Source of the DNA: Desulfovibrio sp. | GTDB lineage: Bacteria; Desulfobacterota; Desulfovibrionia; Desulfovibrionales; Desulfovibrionaceae | DNA: 10,502 nucleotides | Reading direction: 5' to 3' | Assembly: GCA_028708195.1 (NCBI GenBank) | Contig: JAQVZK010000054.1 | Span: 1 to 10,502, forward strand | Shown here: positions 5,911 through 10,502 of the stretch, piece after piece | Layout: every line of letters starts with the position of its first letter | Numbering within the stretch: position 1 is the first letter of the stretch | Notes under the pieces: model-generated | What the model was told of the DNA's origin: nothing | Databases searched by the model: none | What the model saw: only the letters and a program-made list of their open reading frames with translations | Translations under genes and position numbers: made by a program

Positions 5911-6654
5911 ATGATCCGTCGTCTTACTCTTACCCTGTTGACCCTGGCGCTGCTTTGCGGTCAGGCTGTAGCCGCTGAAAAATATATTGTGGCCACAGAC
6001 TGCACCTGGCCCCCCATGGAATTTCTTGATGAAAACAAGCAGCCCGTGGGTTTTGACGTTGACTTTATTACCGCAGTGGGCAAGGCCGCCGGTTTTGAAG
6101 TTGATGTTCGCAATATTGCCTGGGACGGCATTTTCGGCGGCGTGGCCACCGGCCAGTATGACATAGTTGCGGCAGCCACCACCATCACGCCCGAGCGCCA
6201 GAAGCAGTTTGACTTCTCTGACCCTTATTATGAAGTGGCTCAGGCTGTGGTGCTGCCCGCGGGCAAGAGCATCAAAAGCCTTGAAGACCTCAAGGGCAAG
6301 AAAGTCGGCGGCCAGATAGGCACCACCGGCGTTTTTGTGATCCGCAAGTCTGGCGTTCCCGTGGACCTCAAGGAATATGACGATGTGGGCCTGGCCATTC
6401 AGGATATGCTTGGCGGCCGTATTGACGCTGTCATTTGCGACGACCCCGTTGCCATGTACTACGCCAATAAAAAGGCCGATACCGCCGGCAAGCTGAACCT
6501 TGCGTTCAAAACGGACGAAAAGGAATACTACGGCTTTACCGTGCGCAAGGGCCGCAAAGACCTTGTTGAAAAGCTGAACAAGGGCATCAAGGAAGTGAAA
6601 GCTTCTGGCGTTGAAGCCAAGTTGCTCGAAAAGTGGATGGGCGTGTCCAAGTAG
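5911..6654 (+). CDS. polar amino-acid ABC transporter substrate-binding protein (copy 2)
   Basis: Second family-3 periplasmic receptor, again exactly 247 residues, with a signal peptide ending near AVA|AEK. It keeps every landmark of copy 1: DCTWPPME, the TPERQKQFDF arginine, GQIGTTG and CDDPVAMYY. Differences cluster in the N-terminal half (about 65% identity in residues 1-123 against about 85% in 124-247), including positions around 46-66 and 88-90, so ligand range or affinity may have shifted. Residues 169-227 differ at only one of 59 positions. The likely reading is a tandem duplication giving two receptors for the one permease and ATPase encoded just downstream. A strong hairpin follows the stop codon. 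Confidence 0.9.
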   Translation: MIRRLTLTLLTLALLCGQAVAAEKYIVATDCTWPPMEFLDENKQPVGFDVDFITAVGKAAGFEVDVRNIAWDGIFGGVATGQYDIVAAATTITPERQKQFDFSDPYYEVAQAVVLPAGKSIKSLEDLKGKKVGGQIGTTGVFVIRKSGVPVDLKEYDDVGLAIQDMLGGRIDAVICDDPVAMYYANKKADTAGKLNLAFKTDEKEYYGFTVRKGRKDLVEKLNKGIKEVKASGVEAKLLEKWMGVSK

Positions 6655-6678
6655 ACCGCTCTTCGCCATGACTTTATG

Positions 6679-6705
6679 GGCGTCCGGGCCAAAAGCCCGG
6701 ACGCC
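6679..6705 (+). promoter_or_regulatory. intercistronic hairpin between receptor and permease genes
   Basis: A perfect 11-bp G/C-rich stem, GGCGTCCGGGC (6679-6689) with GCCCGGACGCC (6695-6705), has the loop CAAAA and no T-run after it. This is not an intrinsic terminator. By analogy with hairpins in other binding-protein operons, it may block 3' exonucleases and keep receptor mRNA more abundant than permease mRNA. Confidence 0.6.
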
Positions 6706-6732
6706 GCAGCCGTATTGACTTGAAGGATTGAG

Positions 6733-7533
6733 ATGCACGACAAAAAAGACGGAAGCAAGGGCAACATCATTATGGTCACGGATGGAGCCTCCATCCCTGA
6801 TCCTCGTGAATGGCGTCTGATAAACGCCTGGTCTATTGCTCTGGTTGGGGCTATTTCGGCATTGTTTACCCTGTGCCTTCTATGGCCCGAACCCTATTTA
6901 CGTATTCTACTCTATTTGCCTGACGGCGTTTTGATTACTTTCAGGATTACCATTCTTTCCATATGCTGTGCCGTACCTCTGGGGCTGCTCACTGGCCTTG
7001 GGCGTATTTCAAACAACCGCATCATCAATCTCATCGCCTCCACCTATGTGGAAGTGATTCGCGGTATCCCACTGCTGGTGCAGATTTTTTATATTTACTA
7101 TGCGCTTTCTCGTTTTGTGCAGGTAAGCGGCGTTACTTCCGCCGTCGTTGCCATCAGTTTTTGCTACGGTGCCTATATGGGCGAAGTTTTTCGCGCGGGC
7201 ATCACCGCCATCAACAAGGGGCAGAGCGAAGCCGCGCGCTCGCTGGGCTTCAATGGCTTTCAGACCATGCGCTATGTGGTTCTGCCCCAGGCCATGCGCA
7301 CCATTTTACCGCCTGTGGGCAACGAATGCATTGCCATGCTCAAGGATACCTCGCTTGTGTCCATCATGGCGGTGCCCGATATCATGCAGCGGGCCAGAAG
7401 CTTTGTGGGTACCACCTACCTGTATTTTGAAACGTATACCGTGGTGGCTTTGCTGTATCTTGTCATCACGCTTATGCTTTCTAAAACCGTGAGCATTATG
7501 GAATCCAGGCTGAATTATTATGACGGAAAGTAG
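6733..7533 (+). CDS. amino-acid ABC transporter permease (HisM/GlnP type)
   Basis: Inner-membrane subunit of a polar amino-acid importer, 266 residues. A hydrophobic helix (about 31-52) precedes the family core, which begins [21 protein letters not shown]. The cytoplasmic EAA loop that docks the ATPase is clear: [29 protein letters not shown]. Further segments include [33 protein letters not shown] and a last helix [17 protein letters not shown]. Only one permease gene is present, so a homodimer is expected. AAGGA lies 5 bases before ATG 6733; a second in-frame ATG at codon 14 has a weaker site. The gene overlaps the ATPase gene by 14 bases, which suggests translational coupling. GlnP is the closest familiar name, but specificity is not proven. 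Confidence 0.92.
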   Translation: MHDKKDGSKGNIIMVTDGASIPDPREWRLINAWSIALVGAISALFTLCLLWPEPYLRILLYLPDGVLITFRITILSICCAVPLGLLTGLGRISNNRIINLIASTYVEVIRGIPLLVQIFYIYYALSRFVQVSGVTSAVVAISFCYGAYMGEVFRAGITAINKGQSEAARSLGFNGFQTMRYVVLPQAMRTILPPVGNECIAMLKDTSLVSIMAVPDIMQRARSFVGTTYLYFETYTVVALLYLVITLMLSKTVSIMESRLNYYDGK

Positions 7534-8269
7534 CACCACCGCCCCCATTATTACCATAAGCAATGTCTGGAAGTATTTTGGCTCGCTGCCTGCCCTGCAG
7601 GATGTGAGCCTTGATGTCGCACCCGGCGAGCGTGTGGTTATCATCGGCCCTTCAGGTTCTGGCAAATCGACCCTGCTGCGCTCTATCAACCGGCTGGAAG
7701 AGATCGACCAGGGCTGTATCACTGTCAAGGGTGCCAATATCATGAGCCCTGACAATGATATCAACCTGATCCGTCAGAATCTGGGCATGGTCTTTCAGCA
7801 GTTCAATCTGTTTCCGCACAAGACCGTGCTGGAAAATCTGACAATGGCTCCCATAAAGTTGCGCAAACTTTCGCGCGAAGAAGCCGAATCCCGCGCACTG
7901 GGCCTGCTCAAAAAAGTGGGCATCAGCGAAAAGGCCAATGTCTATCCCGCCATGCTGTCTGGCGGCCAGCAGCAGCGCGTGGCCATTGCCCGCGCTCTGG
8001 CCATGCAGCCCGACATCATGCTTTTTGACGAGCCAACCTCAGCCCTTGACCCCGAAATGGTGGGTGAAGTGCTGGACGTTATGGTCAAGCTGGCTGAAGA
8101 AGGCATGACTATGGTGTGCGTCACCCACGAAATGGGCTTTGCCCGCACTGTGGCTGACAGGCTCATCTTTATGGATCAGGGGCAGATTGTGGAGCAGGGC
8201 AGGCCCGAAACCCTGTTTACCACACCAAGGCACCCCCGCCTGCGCCAGTTCCTCAATCAGATACTGTAG
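7520..8269 (+). CDS. amino-acid ABC transporter ATP-binding protein (GlnQ/HisP type)
   Basis: Cytoplasmic ATPase that powers the importer, 249 residues, normal for the family. All nucleotide-binding motifs are intact: Walker [10 protein letters not shown] (43-51, K49), Q-loop Q93 in MVFQQFNLF, signature LSGGQQQR (146-153), Walker B IMLFDEP with catalytic E171, the D-loop SALD, and switch histidine H203 in VTHEMGF. The start lies inside the end of the permease gene (14-base overlap), so translation is probably coupled. The protein ends [12 protein letters not shown], a usual C-terminus for the group. After the stop codon the same frame stays open for 24 more codons and contains a diverged repeat of this C-terminus. 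No promoter of its own was seen. Confidence 0.95.
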   Translation: MTESSTTAPIITISNVWKYFGSLPALQDVSLDVAPGERVVIIGPSGSGKSTLLRSINRLEEIDQGCITVKGANIMSPDNDINLIRQNLGMVFQQFNLFPHKTVLENLTMAPIKLRKLSREEAESRALGLLKKVGISEKANVYPAMLSGGQQQRVAIARALAMQPDIMLFDEPTSALDPEMVGEVLDVMVKLAEEGMTMVCVTHEMGFARTVADRLIFMDQGQIVEQGRPETLFTTPRHPRLRQFLNQIL

Positions 8270-8334
8270 CGCGGCATTTGGTACCGCACGGGTGGCCGGG
8301 CCCGCCTGCGTCCGTTCCTTAACCGGAGAGTGTA
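8235..8334 (+). repeat. in-frame diverged repeat of the ATPase 3' end
   Basis: Bases 8235-8268, the last codons of the ATPase gene, recur at 8301-8334 with 27 of 34 positions identical and no gaps. The shift of 66 bases keeps the reading frame: RLRQFLNQ is echoed by RLRPFLNR beyond the stop codon, before TAA at 8342. Three of the seven changes are synonymous. It may be the scar of a duplicated transporter gene end, or chance. Confidence 0.35.
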
Positions 8335-8397
8335 CCTGCCATAAGGTTTTTTTTAGTGGGGAAAGAAGGTTCTTGCAGGCAAGGGCTTTCTTTCCCC
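8317..8397 (+). terminator. probable terminator region of the ABC operon
   Basis: Two structures are present. First, a short stem CCTTA/TAAGG (8317-8321, 8342-8346) is followed at once by eight T (8347-8354). Second, a nested hairpin has 10-bp outer arms GGGGAAAGAA (8358-8367) and TTCTTTCCCC (8388-8397) and inner arms CTTGC/GCAAG (8372-8383), followed by a T-rich stretch. Either could end transcription before mnmA. Confidence 0.45.
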
Positions 8398-8497
8398 AAG
8401 CTTTATTTCCGATACGTGGTTGCATACTGGTGCCAAAACGCCACAACGCGCGCACGGCAGAAAAAGGTTACGGGTTTGCACTATTGAGAGTCGCACT

Positions 8498-9742
8498 ATG
8501 GCTATGAGCAACACAACCTCCTCGTGCACCGTGGCCGTGGCCGTCAGCGGGGGCGTGGACAGTCTTTGCGCGCTGGTACTGCTGCAAAAAGCCGGGTACA
8601 GGGTGTTGGCCCTGCACGGCTTTTTTTTGCCAGAGGCAGAGCTTGCGCCGCCCCCCGGCCTTGAAGAAGCCTGCGCATGCCTTGGCGTGCCCTTGCATCT
8701 GGCAGATTTGCGGTCTGTTTTTCAACGTGAAGTGCTGGACCCGTTTGTGGCGGCCTACGCAGAGGGGCGTACTCCCAACCCCTGCGCCCTTTGCAATCGA
8801 GCCGTCAAATTTGGCGCATTGCTTGACGCTGCCCAAGAGCTTGGGGCGTATAAACTTGCCACCGGGCATTACGCTCGCCTTGTGTGCGCGCCTGAAGAAG
8901 GGGCAGCGCAGGACAATGAATTTACACAGGTAGCTGCGCCAGCGCCGGAAAATGCGCCAGTGCGGACAACTGGGGCCGCTCCGGCATGCTGTGCAGACAT
9001 GAACCACCTGCCCTTGCTGGCTGCGGCGCACGACGCGGCCAAGGATCAGAGTTATTTTTTAAGTCTCGTACCCCGGGCGCGGTTGGCCCTGGCCTGCTTT
9101 CCCCTGGCAGATCAGGACAAAACCCGCACGCGCGAAATAGTGGCGCAGGCGGGCCTGAAGGTGCCTGTGCCGCATGAGAGCCAGGATATCTGTTTTGCCC
9201 CTGCCGTGGGCGCTTCCAACGCTCAAACACCGGGCTCAGGTTCATCTGCGGAGGCGTACCGGCCTTTTCTTGAACGGCAGTGGCAGACTGCGGCCATTAT
9301 TCCGCCCGGCCCCGGCCCGGTTTATTTGCTTGATGCGGACGGCACGCAGCGTGAGACAGCGCGCCACAAGGGGCTCTGGCGCTATACTGAAGGCCAGCGC
9401 AAGGGTTTGGGCATTGCCCACAGTGAACCCTTGTATGTGCTTGCCAAGGACAGTTCGGCCAATGCCCTTATTGTGGGGCCGCGCGCCTTATTGGGTGTCA
9501 GCCGTTGCGTTACCGGCCTTGCCAATGTTTTTTTGCCGCAGCACTTCTGGCCTGAAGAAACTCTGGTGCGTCTGCGCCACCGCCAGAAGCCCGCGCCCGC
9601 CAAGGTGTGGCTGAACGCGCAAGGGTTTCTTGAAATCGAATTTGCAGCATCCCAGTTTCCTTCGGCACCTGGTCAGGTTGCTGCTGTGTATGATGTTTCT
9701 GGCCGTGTTCTGGCTGCCGGTGTCGTAGAAATTATGGAATAA
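8498..9742 (+). CDS. mnmA: tRNA-specific 2-thiouridylase MnmA
   Basis: Thiolates the wobble uridine (position 34) of Lys, Glu and Gln tRNAs, using ATP and sulfur passed from a cysteine desulfurase relay. The 414-residue product has the PP-loop SGGVDS (17-22), the NPCALCN motif with nucleophile C96, GHYAR (123-127), KDQSYFL (182-188), ESQDIC with the second catalytic cysteine C232, and the C-terminal YTEGQRKGLGI. It is longer than the usual ~360 residues. Much of the excess is an Ala/Pro-rich insert with a Cys-Cys pair between GHYAR and KDQSYFL (about 130-177), plus a Gly/Ser patch after the second cysteine. The start is uncertain: ATG 8498 or 8504, with only a weak TGAGAG site at 8485-8490; the frame is open back to 8420. 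No convincing promoter was found. A strong terminator follows. Confidence 0.94.
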   Translation: MAMSNTTSSCTVAVAVSGGVDSLCALVLLQKAGYRVLALHGFFLPEAELAPPPGLEEACACLGVPLHLADLRSVFQREVLDPFVAAYAEGRTPNPCALCNRAVKFGALLDAAQELGAYKLATGHYARLVCAPEEGAAQDNEFTQVAAPAPENAPVRTTGAAPACCADMNHLPLLAAAHDAAKDQSYFLSLVPRARLALACFPLADQDKTRTREIVAQAGLKVPVPHESQDICFAPAVGASNAQTPGSGSSAEAYRPFLERQWQTAAIIPPGPGPVYLLDADGTQRETARHKGLWRYTEGQRKGLGIAHSEPLYVLAKDSSANALIVGPRALLGVSRCVTGLANVFLPQHFWPEETLVRLRHRQKPAPAKVWLNAQGFLEIEFAASQFPSAPGQVAAVYDVSGRVLAAGVVEIME

Positions 9743-9808
9743 CACGCCGAACAAGCTTGCTGCCTGATCGGTTTGTGAGCATTTTTGCGGTTTGCTCCGT
9801 GAGCACGG

Positions 9809-9841
9809 AAACGCCCCGTACAAAACTGTACGGGGCGTTTT
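9809..9841 (+). terminator. Rho-independent terminator of mnmA
   Basis: A perfect 14-bp stem, AAACGCCCCGTACA (9809-9822) with TGTACGGGGCGTTT (9827-9840), has the tetraloop AAAC and ends in a run of four T (9838-9841). A small hairpin at 9796-9809 abuts it. Confidence 0.9.
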
Positions 9842-10017
9842 CCTCATATGCGGCGAAATGTTGCGGCGGGCGTTGTGTGTTCCGCGTTTATGTAGGAACA
9901 GCGTAATCTTGCGGCATTGGCAGGCCCAGAAGGCTTTGCCTTTGCGAACCCTGCTCACATCAAAAAACTGCCTGTAGCGTTCTGAATGAAGGCTTAGGGG
10001 TAGGGTGTGAAAGTTTT

Positions 10018-10112
10018 AGGGGGAGGGGGTGTGGGGGAGGAACCCTTTTGTAAAAGGGTTCCTCCCCCACAAAACTCTTTCTTCCACAAATTCTTCCTTC
10101 CCCCCCACAAAG
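10018..10112. repeat. palindromic G/C-rich intergenic element, likely terminator
   Basis: The core is a perfect palindrome with 20-base arms (10030-10049 and 10052-10071) around a 2-base centre; the outer arms are G-rich then C-rich, the inner ones A/T. Flanking blocks AGGGGGAG (10018), TCTTCCAC (10080) and CCCCACAAAG (10103) also occur, in the same order, in the element at 3-113. The palindrome lies about 47 bases past the minus-strand stop at 10118 and could end that transcript. Its size and the recurring flanks suggest a dispersed repeat family. Confidence 0.7.
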
Positions 10113-10117
10113 TCTGG

Positions 10118-10502
10118 CTAGCGGCCCCAGAGGCGCAGCAGGGGGCTTGCTGGCAGCAATTGTTCGAGGGCCATATCTACTTTTTGCGCGCCAGCCGCCC
10201 AGGGCGCAACCTGGTAGGGTTGAAAATTGATGCGTACGCCCTGCGGGGTCAGGGTCAGGCTGGCAAAGTTTTCGGGAACAGGTGTAAGCCCTGTGCGCAG
10301 CATCTGCTCTTGCCGCATGCCGCCCAGGCGGCGCGAAAGCTCTTTGTATGCCCAGGTGGACATGAGGTTGAGGGCCAGATCAGGGTCTTCAAAAAGGTCC
10401 ACAAGTCCGAGCCTTTGGCCGGTGAGCAGGCTGTAGTTCAGGGTCATGACGTCAAGATTGCCGTGGGCTGCGCCGGTGTAGGTCCATACCTCAAAGGTGA
10501 TG
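10118..10502 (-). CDS. DUF3298 (RsiV-like) domain protein, 3' part
   Basis: The reading frame is open to the window edge, so the first visible residue is not the start; 127 residues are seen. The segment reads TYTGAAHGN, then LLTGQRLGLVDLFEDPD, then ASLTLTPQGVRINFQPYQVAPWAAG, and ends in LRLWGR and TAG. This pattern (YTGGAHGN, a TGK-L-DLF turn, then a GI-F-F-PY-VAPYAAG strand pair) is the DUF3298 domain, found at the C-terminus of the RsiV anti-sigma factor and of exported proteins. In this family it lies outside the cytoplasmic membrane. Whether this protein has a signal peptide or a membrane anchor lies beyond the edge. An internal ATG at 10447 is unlikely to be the start, because the YTGAAHGN motif lies upstream of it. 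The palindromic element lies just downstream. Confidence 0.72.
   Translation of the reverse strand, partial: ITFEVWTYTGAAHGNLDVMTLNYSLLTGQRLGLVDLFEDPDLALNLMSTWAYKELSRRLGGMRQEQMLRTGLTPVPENFASLTLTPQGVRINFQPYQVAPWAAGAQKVDMALEQLLPASPLLRLWGR

Larger units (their letters stand above)
9743..10117. other. intergenic spacer between mnmA and the right-edge gene
   Basis: These 375 bases contain no gene that I can support. They hold a small hairpin TCCGT-GAGC-ACGGA (9796-9809), the mnmA terminator (9809-9841), an inverted repeat TGTTCC/GGAACA (9878-9900), a small hairpin AAGGC-TTT-GCCTT (9930-9942) and the palindromic element at 10018-10112. The rest (about 9901-10010) shows nothing recognisable. Confidence 0.6.

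Noticed and set aside
5095..6738. 547-codon minus-strand open frame across both receptor genes
   Set aside because: The plus strand carries two complete receptors with signal peptides and ribosome sites. The minus translation is internally repeated only because the two genes are paralogous.
9845..10010. tRNA or small RNA gene in the spacer after mnmA
   Set aside because: Only short 5-6 bp inverted repeats were seen, with no cloverleaf or conserved T-loop sequence.
1..10502. CRISPR array, transposase, integrase or toxin-antitoxin pair
   Set aside because: No regularly spaced direct repeats, no DDE or recombinase motifs, and no small paired genes were found. The NYN-domain gene has no adjacent partner.

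Overview
The window looks like ordinary chromosomal DNA of a Desulfovibrionaceae bacterium (sulfate reducer). This is an inference from protein character, moderate-to-high GC, strong AAGGAG-type ribosome sites and the G/C-rich palindromic intergenic elements; no rRNA or other phylogenetic marker is present. No tRNA, rRNA, CRISPR, transposase, phage or classical defence gene was seen.

Layout: (1) 1-120 is an intergenic G/C-rich element downstream of trpB. (2) trpB (minus, 121-1338) is divergent from thyX (plus, 1664-2500) across a 325-base control region. (3) A convergent spacer with a hairpin separates thyX from an O-antigen ligase-like membrane protein (minus, 2678-3994). This gene shares a compact divergent promoter region with a NYN-domain (PIN-like nuclease) protein (plus, 4158-4874). 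(4) A polar amino-acid ABC importer operon follows on plus: two tandem paralogous periplasmic binding proteins (5107-5850, 5911-6654), an intercistronic hairpin, one permease (6733-7533) and an overlapping ATPase (7520-8269). (5) mnmA, the tRNA 2-thiouridylase (8498-9742), ends at a textbook terminator. (6) A 375-base spacer holds a 42-bp perfect palindrome. It is followed by the 3' part of a minus-strand gene for a DUF3298/RsiV-like protein that runs off the right edge.

How the genes work together: the four ABC genes form one uptake system, in which two alternative periplasmic receptors probably feed one homodimeric permease and ATPase. trpB, thyX, mnmA, the O-antigen ligase and the NYN protein are independent housekeeping or envelope functions with their own promoters.

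I did not find a clearly new multigene system. The items most worth a second look are the uneven divergence of the twin binding proteins, an in-frame echo of the ATPase C-terminus beyond its stop codon, a ThyX motif with Lys in place of His, and two related G/C-rich elements at the two ends of the window, each just beyond the stop codon of a minus-strand gene.
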